From: Girardinichthys multiradiatus
Taxonomy: Eukaryota; Chordata; Actinopteri; Cyprinodontiformes; Goodeidae
Direction of reading: 5' to 3'
NCBI RefSeq assembly: GCF_021462225.1
Contig: NC_061802.1
Location: 4,173,859-4,237,858, forward strand
Length of the DNA stretch: 64,000 bases
The position numbers and the translations under genes are program-made. Below the pieces are notes generated by a model that had not been told where the DNA came from, did not search any database, and was given only the letters and a program-made list of their open reading frames with translations. Positions 1 to 36,000 of this stretch are shown piece after piece (the stretch's first letter is position 1; every line of letters starts with the position of its first letter).

Positions 1-125
1 GAGTAACGCATGAGAAAAAGGAACATTTTACAAAACAGAATCTTAATTATGTATAGGAAACCATCTAAAACTGTAGCACCAACAAATTCCCTTTCCCACA
101 TGGCCGAGATAAGCCCAGTCAGTAC
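1..125. other. comp intron 17, partial
   Basis: Intronic sequence after the exon 17 donor. No coding exon or repeat was recognised. Confidence 0.6.
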
Positions 126-24870
<24,745 letters not shown>

Positions 24871-25001
24871 GATTGGACACTTCAGAAACAGCAGCTTCGT
24901 CTTCTGCCTTTCTCCTTCCTTGGACTCGGTGTCAGTGCTCCTCCTGCAAGCCTGGATCCAGCAACTTTATGTTCCTCCCCTTCTATCAACCCTCGTTCCT
25001 G

Positions 25002-25008
25002 ATTTATA
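25002..25008 (-). promoter_or_regulatory. comp: Candidate TATA box of comp
   Basis: TATAAAT on the minus strand lies 132 bases upstream of the comp ATG at 24870. A start site 25-30 bases downstream would give a 5' UTR of about 105 nt. Position and motif are seen; function is inferred. Confidence 0.45.
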
Positions 25009-26237
25009 CCTCTGGCCCTTCCTCTAAAGCTCCTTGAGATGGAAAAAACCAACCAACTTGTTTTGCACAACACACAACCCCAACCACCCCCCTCCCAGGA
25101 CACACACACACACACAAATAGAGTTACGATGGCCTGTTTTCCCATATCGACACTATGTTTCAAACATTGTAGTTCACTGCCCTCAATAAAAAGCTGAATT
25201 TGCAAACGGATAAAATGGACATGAAAATGCCTTAAAAGACCACATTGGTGTCCAGAGCTACAGACATTTCTATGGTGTCAGATTAAGGTAATCAGTGAGA
25301 ATATATACTTAATTCTTGAGCGTTTGGTATTATTTAGAATGTACTTATCTATGTGGAGCATCAAACCAACCACTTTGCTTTTTGGCTCAGATATTTCCTC
25401 ACAACACAGACCAGAGCAATACAGAAGATGAGGCGCCGATTTATCTATCAATATTTAACTCCATCCCACCATAACTTGCTAACAAGAGAAGATACTTGAA
25501 CTCCTCCGCTTCAGGTAAAGACTGAACCCCAACCCAGAGGAAGAAATCCGCCTTTTTCCTTTTCAGAACTATAGCCTCATACCTAGAGAAGGTGACTCTC
25601 ATCCCAGCTGCTTCACACTTGCCAGTGTAACGCTCCAGTACGCACTGAAGGTCATGGGTTGAAGATGCCAAGAAAACCAAATCATCATCAAGAAAAAGCC
25701 AAGGTTCCCAAACCTGAAACCCTACTTGCCATGACAACCTCTTGGGATCCAATCCATGAACACAACTAACATAAACGGTGATAAGAGGTAGCCCTGGTAA
25801 AGACTACACTAGGAACAAGCTTGACTTTGTGCTGAGAATGCAGGAACAGCCTGGCTTTGTCACATCCAAGAACCAGATAGTCCTTACTATCAACATGGAC
25901 ATCCCGTATCCCCGCAGCATTCTCTACAACATACCTCAAGGGTTGCTGAAATGGTGGCAAGCCTTCTCTAGATCTACAAACACTTGTGAGCCAGAAAACC
26001 AAACTCCCATGACCCCTTCTTCAGTTCTGTGAGTATAAAGATCTGGCCCAATCTTCCATGGTCAGTGTGGCTTTTATCAACAATGTGACAAAAGCCACAT
26101 CAGCTGGAGCCTCCTTTCCAACACCCAGGAGTAAACGTTCAGATGGAGAGTAAGCCTGAATAGTTGGACCACACTCTTCTTAAAACTGGAATCAGTACCT
26201 GGGTCTGCAGGTGTGTAAAATTGAGGAAACATTTATA

Positions 26238-26413
26238 CTAAACTAAACTAAACTAAACTACACTAAACTAAACTAAACTAAATTAAACTAAGCTAAGCTA
26301 AGCTAAGATAGACTAGACTAGACCATACTATACTATACTATACTATACTATACTATACTATACTATACTATACTATACTATACTATACTATACTATACTA
26401 TACTATACTATAC
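26238..26413. repeat. Pentanucleotide tandem repeat, ACTAA to TATAC
   Basis: Starts as (CTAAA)n, passes through GCTAA and GACTA variants, and becomes a pure (TATAC)n array from about 26322 to 26413. Confidence 0.95.
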
Positions 26414-27545
26414 TCTCTCGTCCAATCCTCACCAGCAGGATGTCTGGATGAGTACCTCATTGCCCTCTCAGTGACCTCTACCACAGAGTTGGACTCACCT
26501 TCCTCCAAGTCAGTGGCGTGCACAGACATTTTAGGGGACAGGTGCTCAAGTGGAAAAAAAGGGCACCTTGTGCGGCACATGGAGCTGTCAGTTGCTTTTG
26601 TGGTGTGAGATTTATTACAGGCACAACATGAACATAATTTATATGTATTACTAAGCACCCCCAAAACAAACTGTCCTGTGGGTTGAAGGGAAATGACCAC
26701 CCAGGAAAAAAAAACTCAAAACAAGAATGCATTTGACAAAATTCTTAAGATTAATAAGGCAACAAAATTATCATAGACTGATTTAAAGTTAGATTACTGA
26801 TTCACAACCTGAACTTCCTGAGTCAAATTTGAAACTTACGTTATCCTTCATTTTATTTCTTTTTACACACTGAGCACAGCGTGTTTGTCTTGACTATATC
26901 ATTCTGTACTTTTATCACAAAATGTCTTCTGCACCAAATAACCTTATTTTGTAGCAAAGCAGGTTACACTGCCAAATTTAGCAGGTAGGTCACATTAAAT
27001 GAGTTATCTTCAGTAACCAGTGACCATTCTAGAGTGTAAATAAACTATACACAGAAAATGAGTAATAAAATCTTTATAATCAAAATGAAACCAACATCAG
27101 AGAATATGATCATAAGAAGAATCATCTATACTTCTGCATGTAGCCAGTGTGATATATGACAGAAATTATTTTTAGAGAATAAAAATTTATGAGATTACAA
27201 TTTCTGAGAACTGATAAGATGTCTGCTATTTAGAAAATAAAATATTCTGATCACATCATCATTTTTACACACACAGAAGTAGAAAATACAACTTAGCCTA
27301 CATGCCCCACATTTACTGAACTTTAGTAAAGGTATTTTAGTAGTGTATGAATTGTAATGTTAACCAGCTCATTTGGCCGTATTTGCAATAAAAAAAAAAC
27401 ATGACTTAAACAGAAGTAATCAAGGACCATAATAGCAAATGTAATACAGACATCTATGAGATAGATTTGAATTTATTTTTTTCTTCAAATTTAATCTAAG
27501 TGATAAATCGTAGACATTCTCCTGGCGGTGGTCATTGAAGACTTA

Positions 27546-28925
27546 CAGTGCCTTGTGAAAGTACTCGGCCTCCTTGAACTGGTCAACCTCTTGCCACATT
27601 TCAGGCTTCAAACATAAAGATATAAAATTCTTAATTTTTTGTGAAGAATCAACAACAAGTGGGACACAATCGTGAAGTGGAATGAAATTTATTGGATGTG
27701 TCAAATTCTATTAACAAATAAAAAACAGAAAAGTGGGGCATGCAATATTATTCGGCCCCCTTGTGTTAATACTTTGTAGCGCCACCCTTTGCTGCAATTA
27801 CAGCTGCAAGTCGCTTGGGGTATGTCTCTATCAGTTTTGCACATCAAGAGACTGAAATTCTTGCCCATTCTTCCTTGCAAAACAGCTCAAGCTCAGTGAG
27901 GTTGGATGGAGAGCGTTTGTGAACATCAGTCTTCAGCTCTTTCCACAGATTCTCGATTGGATTCAGGTCTGAACTTTGACTAGGCCATTCCAACACCTGG
28001 ATACGTTTATTTGTGAACCATTCCATTGTAGATTTGGCTTTATGTTTTGGATCATTGTCTTGTTGGAAGATAAATCTCCGTCCCAGTCTCAGGTCTCTTG
28101 CAGACTCCAACAGGTTTTCTTCCAGAATGGTCCTGTATTTGGTCCCATCCATCTTCCCATCAATTTTGACCATCTTCTCTGTCCCTGCTGACGAAAAGCA
28201 GGCCCAAACCATGATGCTGCCACCACCATGTTTGACAGTGGGGATGATGTGTTCAGGGTGATGAGCTGTGTTGCTTTTACGCCAAACATATCGTTTTGCA
28301 TTGTGGCCAAACAGTTTGATTTTGGTTTCATCTGACCAGAGCACCTTCTTCCACATGTTTGGTGTGTCTTGGTAGATTTGCAGTGGTCTGATACTCCTTC
28401 CATTTCAATATGATTGCTTGCACAGTGCTCCTTGAGATGTTTAAAGCTTGGGAAATCTTTTTGTATCCAAATCCAGCTTTAAACTTCTCCACAACAGTAT
28501 CAAGGACCTGCCTGGTGTGTTGCTTGGTCTTCATGATGCTCTCTGCGCTTTGAACAGAACCCTGAGACTATCACAGAGCAGGTGCATTTATACGGAGACT
28601 TGATTACACACAGGTGGATTCTATTTATCATCATCAGTCATTTGGGACAACAATGGATCATTCAGAGATCCTCACTGAACGTCTGGAGTGAGTTTGCTGC
28701 ACTGAAAGTAAAGGGGCCGAATAATATTGCACACCCCACTTTTCAGTTTTTTATTTGTTAAAAACGTTTGACACATCCAATAAATTTCATTCCACTTCAC
28801 GATTGTGTCCCACTTGTTGTTGATTCTTCACAAAAAATTAGAATGTTCTATCTTTATGTTTGAAGCCTGAAATGTGGCAAAAGGTTGAAAAGTTCAAGGG
28901 GGCCGAGTACTTTCGCAAGGCACTG
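27546..28925 (-). mobile_element. Internally deleted Tc1-like transposon
   Basis: Starts CAGTGCCTTG and ends CAAGGCACTG, flanked by TA at 27544-27545 and 28926-28927, with inverted repeats of roughly 200 bp. The transposase is in two overlapping frames. The N-part (28534-28328) begins MKTKQHTRQVLDTVVEKF and keeps the first helix-turn-helix. The C-part (28356-27844) has WSDETKIKLF, FQQDNDPKHK and NPIENLW, a DD34E triad. The second DNA-binding part is missing and the join is out of frame, so no whole transposase can be made. Confidence 0.93.
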
Positions 28926-28959
28926 TAGCTGGTAGAGGTATGCCATTTATTGGCCTGCT

Positions 28960-31550
28960 CAATTCAATTCAATTCAGTTTATTAATATAGTGCCAATTCA
29001 CAACACATGTCGTCTCAAGGCACTTCACAACAGTCAGGTTCATACATTCCAATTAATCCTAACCATTGAAAAGTGCAGTCAGAGTTAATTATTTATTCAA
29101 ATTGAATAAAAGGTTTTTCTGTCTAAGGAAACCCAGCAGATTGCATCCAGTCAGTGACTTGCAGCATTCACTCCTCCTGGATGAGCATGTAGAGACAGTG
29201 GACAGTCACTGGTGTTGACTTTGCAGCAATCCCTCATACTGATCATGCATGTAGCGACATTGGAGAGGAAAAACTCCCTTTTAACAGGAAGAAACCTCCA
29301 GCAGAACCAGAACCAGGCTCAGTGTGAGCAGCCATCTGCCACGACCGACTGGGGGTTTGAGAGAACAGAGCAGAGACACAAAGAGAACAAAGAAGCACTG
29401 ATCCAGGAGTCCTTTCTATGGGAAGGAAAGGTAAAAGTTAATGGATGTAGCTCCTTTAGTCGTTTCACCTAGAAAGAAAGAACAGATAAACTCTGAGCCA
29501 GTTTTCAAGGTTAGAGTCTGAAAGAGCACATATAATTAGTTACAGTAAAAACTCAGTCAATCGCCATGTCTAGGAGAGAGAAAGGGTTAAACACTAAAAG
29601 ACAGGGCCATGTGGATCATCGGTAGAGGGTGAGCATTAAGTTGTTGCCAGCAGAAGCTTGGATGATTCCCCTCTCCAGAAAGGTGTCACAGGTAGACACA
29701 GAGCCAGGCCAGGTGTAGCTTCTAGGAAGAGAAAAGAGAGAACAAAGTTAAAAGTAACAGCGAATAATGCAAAATTGGAGAGTAGTATGAGAATGTAACG
29801 AAGACCTCTCTCTGTCAGATTGACCATAACCATTGGAAAAGAGAAGGAGTCATACAGGTAGCAGTAATGGAGGGTGTGTTTGCACCTCAACCATAACTGA
29901 GCCGGTTTAGGCTAAACCTGACTCCCCCTTACTCCAACCAACAGGGAGGGAGGAAGGCTCCCTCCCTGTTAACCTAAGCCACTCTAACTATAAGCTTTAT
30001 CAAAAAGGAAAGTTTTAAGCCTAGCCTTAAAAGTAGACAGGGTGTCTGCCTCACAGACTAAAACTGGGAGCTGGTTCCACAGGAGAGGAGCCTGATAACT
30101 AAAGGATCTGCCTCCCATTCTACTTCTAGAGACTCTAGGAACCACCAGTAAACCTGCAGTCTGAGAACGAAGTGCCCTGTTAGGAACATATGGAACAATC
30201 AGATCTCTGATGTATGATGGACCTAGATCATTAAGGGCTTTATATGTGAGGAGGAGAATTTTAAATTCTATTCTAAAATTAACAGGGAGCCAATGAAGGG
30301 AAGCTAAAATAGGAGAAATATGATCTCTCTTTTTAATTTTCATCAGAACTCTTGCTGCAGCATTTTGAATCAGCTGATGGTTTTTAACTGCATTTTGTGG
30401 ACATCCTGATAGTAAAGAATTACAATAGTCCAGCCTTGAAGTATCAAATGCATGGACTCGTTTTTCAGCGTCACTCCTGGACAGGATATTTCTAATTTTG
30501 GCAATGTTCCAGAGGTGAAAGAAGGAAATCCTAGAAACCTGTTTAATATGGGATTTAAATGACATGTCCTGGTCAAAAATAACTCCAAGGTTTTTTACTT
30601 TATTACCGGAGGTCAATTTAATGCCATCCAGGTTAAGTGATTGACTAAGCAGTTTCTTTTTTAAAGACTCCGGTCCAAAGACGACAGTTTCTGTCTTGTC
30701 TGAATTTAGAAGCAAAAAATTTAAAGTCATCCAAGTTTTTATATCTTCAAGACATGCTTGTAGTCTATCTAACTGGTTGGGTTCATCAGGATTTATGGAT
30801 AAGTAAAGCTGAGTATCATCAGCGTAACAGTGAAAATTTATCCTATGCTGCCTGATAATTTGACCTATTGGAAGCATATATATAGTAAAGAGAATTGGCC
30901 CAAGTACTGAACCCTGTGGTACTCCACAATTAACCCTGGAGTTCAAAGATGATTTATCGTTTACATGAACAAACTGGAATCTGTCAGACAAATAAGATTT
31001 AAACCAGCCTAGCGCTGTTCCCCTGATCCCTGCAGCATATTCCAGCCTTTCTAAGAGAATATTATGATTGACTGTATCAAATGCAGCACTGAGATCTAAC
31101 AGGACCAGTACAGACACAAGTCCATTATCTGAGGCCATAAGAATATCATTAGTGACTTTCAGCAGAGCTGTTTCAGTGCTATGATGAGCTCTGAAGCCTG
31201 ACTGAAACTCTTCAAACAGGTCATTGCTGTATAAATGTTCACACATTTGATTAGCAACAATTTTCTCAAGAATTTTAGATAAGAATGGAAGATTGGATAT
31301 AGGTCTGTAATTTTTCAAGTCATCTCGATCAAGCGAAGGTTTCTTAAGTAAAGGTTTAATTACAGCTACCTTAAAAGCTTGTGGTTCTGATCCATTTACT
31401 AAAGATAGATTAATCATATCTAAAATGGGGCTGGTAATCAGAGGGAACACTTCCTTAAATAATTTGGTTGGGATTGGGTCTAACATACAAGTTGAAGGTT
31501 TAGATGAAATGGTGGCAGGTGAAGTTTTAACTTTTTCATCTGAAGTTTAG
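28960..31550 (-). mobile_element. L2-like LINE, 5' truncated, with long ORF2 remnant and 3' UTR
   Basis: The 3' tail is the AATTC-type repeat at about 28960-28977, the 3' UTR runs to 29983, and ORF2 fills the rest. The open frame meets a stop at 31547-31549, where similarity to the LINE ends, so the 5' truncation lies there. It is inserted inside the hAT-type element. Confidence 0.9.
29984..31486 (-). pseudogene. L2-like LINE ORF2 reverse transcriptase, N-terminally truncated (500 residues)
   Basis: Open over 500 codons on the minus strand. Reverse transcriptase motifs are seen in order: NYRPISNLPFLSKILEKI (residues 59-76), DLSAAFDTVNHNIL (131-144, first catalytic Asp), GVPQGSVLGP (188-197) and YADDTQLY (221-228, catalytic Asp pair). 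The C-terminal tail ends with LLWNQLPVLVCEADTLSTFK. The endonuclease expected upstream in a full element is missing, so the copy is not autonomous. The intact frame suggests a fairly recent insertion. The AUG at 31486 is only the first in-frame Met, not the real ORF2 start. Confidence 0.9.
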
Positions 31551-32199
31551 GAAGCAAGTATATTCGTTTTGTTTGTTTCCTGGATGGCTCTATCTGACGG
31601 TGGAGGGGAGGAGAGAAGAGGTAAGCTGGACCAGCGCAGGTCCAACTCTCTGCTCTGCACGCAGCCCTTCTCCGTTGAGGGACACACGAGGCGGGACACG
31701 GATGTGTGCTGGCGAAGGGGGGGGGGGGGATTTTATAATGTGGGGCGCTGGTATTATAGGCCTTTAAATTCAGAAATTTGACCTTGGGCCCTACATTATA
31801 CACTGTTAAAAAAAAAAAAAAAGATTTCAGGAGGGTACTTTTTTCTCCAAAGGATAAAAGGGCAGATGCTCTAGCACCACCTAGCGTCTATCTGTGCACG
31901 TCCCTGCTCCAAGTCTTTAGTCTGTGCCTCCTGCACTGAGGAACTGGTGTCATAATTCGCATGTTGGTCTTGCAAAGCACCCCCACTTTATGACATGAAG
32001 TGCTTTTTCCACCGCCCAACAATTTCCCCAGTCCAGATTAGCAGAACCAGTTCAGCAACCCAAAAGCAACCTGGGATGGAATCTGTTTCAACTATCTAAG
32101 TCATTGAAAAGTTTTCAAGGATTCCTTTGAGACCAACTACCAGTCCTTCTCCAAAGCATCTCTGAATCCCTCTCTACATGTTTGTCTAGTTTTTTCTGC

Positions 32200-33096
32200 A
32201 TCTAGTTTTATGTAATTTACTTTTTTATTTAATTTATTAAACATTCATGTCAAAACCCATGAACTGCAGTACAGTCAACTGATGTAATTACCAAAAAACA
32301 TGGCATGTAGGGCCAGTGTGGAGTCACCATAATCAAAGGTGGTCACTGGAGACCCCAAGCATCTACAGAGTGGTCAGGACCACAGAGAAATCCAACATCA
32401 CAGCAAAGGAACCGCATCTATCCATAACAAATCAGGATAGCTAACTCCTCCAAAAGAAACCCTAACTATGTTTATTACAGAAGACTGGAAATAAGATGGA
32501 TGCAAAATGTTTGCTGACACATATTAATCAACTACTAATGGCAGTTTTCTCACTCAGGAACAAAAGACCATCATAACACAACATTTCTCTTGATTTTATT
32601 TAATCATAGAAATCTGGTTTCATCTCAGATATAAAGGAGAAATGTTAACTTACATAATGCCTTATTCACATTTTCATTTCTGATTGAGAGCTGAATCAAA
32701 TTGTCTTTTTTTTTTGTTTCTTTCTGGATAACAAAAAAATTGACTAAAATAAGACCACTTCCAAGAACTAAAACTATGGGTGTGGAGCCATGGCCATGAT
32801 ATTGATACCATGCAGCTCCTGAACCACCCCTGGATCACCACACAGCGTTGGGTGAAGATGCAGATGTCCCCAGACTCATAAGTAATCAGCTTTAAGATGT
32901 CGAGGTTTGGTTGACGTGTGAAACATTTGCCTTGGTATTTACAGTCCCCCAGCTATGTAAAATGCAAAAAACACCATGTCGCTCCAATAAAAAGGGTCTC
33001 ATCTGGAGAGGGATCAAACTGCTCCTTTCCTTATAAAAGGAACAGGAAGTCAATGGCATCAGGACAATTCAAATGCAGTTTCACCAGCATGACGTC
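32200..33096. other. Spacer downstream of tmem38a with a candidate poly(A) signal
   Basis: No gene seen. A minus-strand AATAAA lies at 32595-32600, about 500 bases past the tmem38a stop at 33097, and would give a 3' UTR of that length. The assignment is inferred. Confidence 0.45.
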
Positions 33097-36000
33097 CTAC
33101 TCAGCTTTCTTGGCCTTCCTCTTGCGAGCACCTTCGCTCAGCTCCTCCTTGGTTTTGACAGGTGAAGGAGGAGCAGCACCAGCAGGAGGATGATGGTTGT
33201 CCTCCTCGCCGCCACCCAGGGGAGAGCCGAACAGCAAATGGCAAGTCCAGGACTCAATGAGGCTGAAGGGGGAACCATGAGAGTGCCGGGCTGTCATCAC
33301 CACCTGAAAGGACAATAACATCAACAATAAGTTTTAATTGAAGAGGCTCCATATCTTTAATGTTCACCAGTACAATAAACATAAGCTGCAATCCTTCATG
33401 ATTTATTTCCTTCCTGATTATTCTGGCGCTGTTCAGTGCTGACAGCATGCATAGCTTCAGTCATTGGATTTTAATGTTCCTTGTACTGCATGAGAGAATA
33501 AAAGTGAAGTAGTCTGTTTCTTCTTTTGGTGGTACCTAATGCGTCAGATAAAGAGCCTTACATTCTGACTCAGTTTAACCAAAAGGTGCACTGATGAGAA
33601 AAAAAATACCACTGTGATTATTGGTCCATCAGGAAAGTAACTACAGTTGAAACAGATATTTGATAGAAACGTATTTCTATTTGCTAATTGTCAAAATAAG
33701 GACAGAGAGAATATTTAAAGATTTTATTTTTCCTTTTTTAAAGATTTCTTTGGTATTTAGTAGAAATGTTTTAAACTGCCTGACTTGAAATGTTTTAGTA
33801 ATCCTTGAACCAGTTTCTTACAGTAGTTTTCGTGAATTTTGGCCCATTCCTCCTGTCAGAACTGCTGCTGTGGAGTCAGGCTCGGGGGCCATCTTGCTCA
33901 AAAACACCTTTTGCAGCTCTGCACACAAATTTTCTCTGAGACTGAGATTATAGGTTTGTAATGGGAAATCCAAAACACTGACCGTGTTCTCCACCTCGAT
34001 ACTAAGTTGGTGGTATGCTTAGTGTCATTGTCATTTGGAAGACCCTTCTGCACCCGGGCTTTAACTTCCAGGCTAACGTGCTTCAGTGTTCCTGCATAAC
34101 ATCCTTCCCTCATGCTGCCGTCTATTTTGTGAAGTGGAGCAGTCCATCCTGCAGTGAAACACCCCCACAACATGATGCAGCCACCTCTGTACTTCACAGT
34201 TGATTAGCTGAGAGCTCACCTTACTCTGTGACACAGAACCCGTTTCAAGTATGATGGCAGAATATTCCTATCATATGATGAAAGGCGGCACCTTCAGGCA
34301 TCTAGAAATTGTAGCCAACGATGAACCAGAGTCTCTTTCTAATATCTTGCCGGATTTCTTTTGATTTTCTCATAATGCTACCAAAGAAAGTGGTGTGTTT
34401 GAGGACTGCCTTATAACACATCTACGAGTGTGCCTCTAATTAACTCCAGTGTTGTGAATGAATTAATCAGAATCTTACGAATCCATGAAGTCATTATCCA
34501 AGCTTCCCTCAACCGTGCAACTTAGAATTTGAAGAAAACATTTAAAAATGTCTAAAAACATGATCTCTCTCACTATCAGGTTATTTAACAAAAACACATT
34601 ATGATAACCCTAACTGCCCTAAAAAGGAAAACTTTAGTCTCACTTCATATAAGGAAGTGAAAAAACATGGTTATGTGTCTTTTTAAGCATTATATCTGGT
34701 TTCAATTGTAAATGACTAATTGCTTTGCCCAAATAAAATGTTAAGAGTTGGATGCATGGACTGGTGGGGTACAAATGAATCGCTCATTGGGATTAATAAA
34801 GATGCCTGAATGTGAATCTGAAATGTTTATCTGCAGAAGTTTGTCTCTGATTGGAAATAACCCAGACATCTCCCAAAGACTAAAATAATTAGGGGAATGT
34901 TTTTTAGTAATATATTTATTTCTTTTTATCTATATTTTAACAAAAAATAGCACATTGGAATTTTTTATACCCTCTTAAATAAACAATCAAAAATTCTATA
35001 TTGGCATTAGAGCAATCGGACCTTCCTGATACCTGCTGACAAGCTTTTAAATGTTTTTCAACATTTCTCACTGAGCTCCAAGTCTTTGAATGTCTCCTTG
35101 CCATTACACTAATCTTTAGCTCCTTCCACAGATTATCAATCAGATTTAAGTCGGGACTCTAGCTGGGCCATTAATCTAAATCTGCAGGGCTATGAATGAT
35201 TTGGGGCTTAACTGTATGTCAATTAATCATCTGGTTCACGTTTAAGGTTTCACCTTGGTTGTGGCCATGAAGAGGGTGAAGACCAGGATGAGGGTGCTCT
35301 TGGACACTGGCAGCCAGTGGGCCTCCTGCAGGGTGAACAGAATCGCTCCGTACAAGCTGGCTTTAGTCGGGCTGCCGAGAACAACGACAAGCTGTTTATT
35401 TCTACTACCTTGATCTGTGACTGAAACTATGATGCATCTTAACAGGAAACATTTCCTCAAACTACTACAATTCAGAGGAAATTTGGTATCAAAATAAAAA
35501 AAAAAGAAAATACTATTTATCTTAAATGCAATTTCTTTCTATGTAAACACCTTCAAGTACTTATCATATGAGTGAAAATGATTTTTATATATTGTTTAAA
35601 TCAGGTTTTGCTGAGACAGTAATAAAGGTTTTCCTACTCTCACTTACAATGACATGTTGAGGACCTCATTAGTCTCGGGCCTCCACACACCGCGCAGCAG
35701 CTGCTCAAAATTGGAAATAAGAGCCACTCCAGATCCTGAGAGAATAAAATTAGCATGGAAAAAATGAGACAAGAGAGACAAGAGAAAAGCCTGTTTTGTC
35801 TCAAAGCTCTTATTTTAGTCCTTGCAGGGCCTCTTTATATCAGCCAGGACAGCAGAGGATAAAAAAAAACCTTAATGCGCCTTTTTGCTGACCTTACCGT
35901 TTCAAGAAACAAGGAAAAACAGGAGAAAATGGGGTTGACATTCATGCTTTACTTCACTGGATCAAAAAACTGAGAATCATTTTCTTCCTGACCGACAAGA

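Larger units (their letters stand above)
26511..31906. mobile_element. hAT-type non-autonomous element holding a nested Tc1 and L2-like LINE
   Basis: Left end CAGTGGCGTGCACAGA, right end the inverted form TCTGTGCACGTCCCTG (14 of 16 bases match). Flanked by the perfect 8-bp duplication CTCCAAGT at 26503-26510 and 31907-31914, the target size typical of hAT transposases. Without the two inserts the element is roughly 1.4 kb and encodes no transposase that I could see, so it is probably non-autonomous. A run of 13 G lies at 31717-31729. Confidence 0.85.
25430..32200 (-). mobile_element. Old LINE copy split in two by the hAT-type insertion
   Basis: Two LINE pieces of the same family as 2462-4850 lie on either side of the hAT-type element. 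The right piece (31907 to about 32200) encodes GEIVGRWKKHF and SSVQEAQTKDL. The left piece (about 25430-26510) encodes EEGESNSVVEVTERAM and then AAGMRVTFSRYEAIVLKR and EAEEFKYL. Removing the insertion and one 8-bp target copy joins TKDL to EEGE in the same frame. Much of the left piece is decayed and it contains the pentanucleotide repeat. Confidence 0.75.

Noticed and set aside
26238..26413. CRISPR-like array
   Set aside because: Five-base units in direct tandem without spacers in a vertebrate genome; it is a microsatellite.
31569..31781. Arginine/glycine-rich open frames near 31.6 kb on the plus strand
   Set aside because: They lie inside the hAT-type element over a poly-G run, with no homology, start context or splice support.
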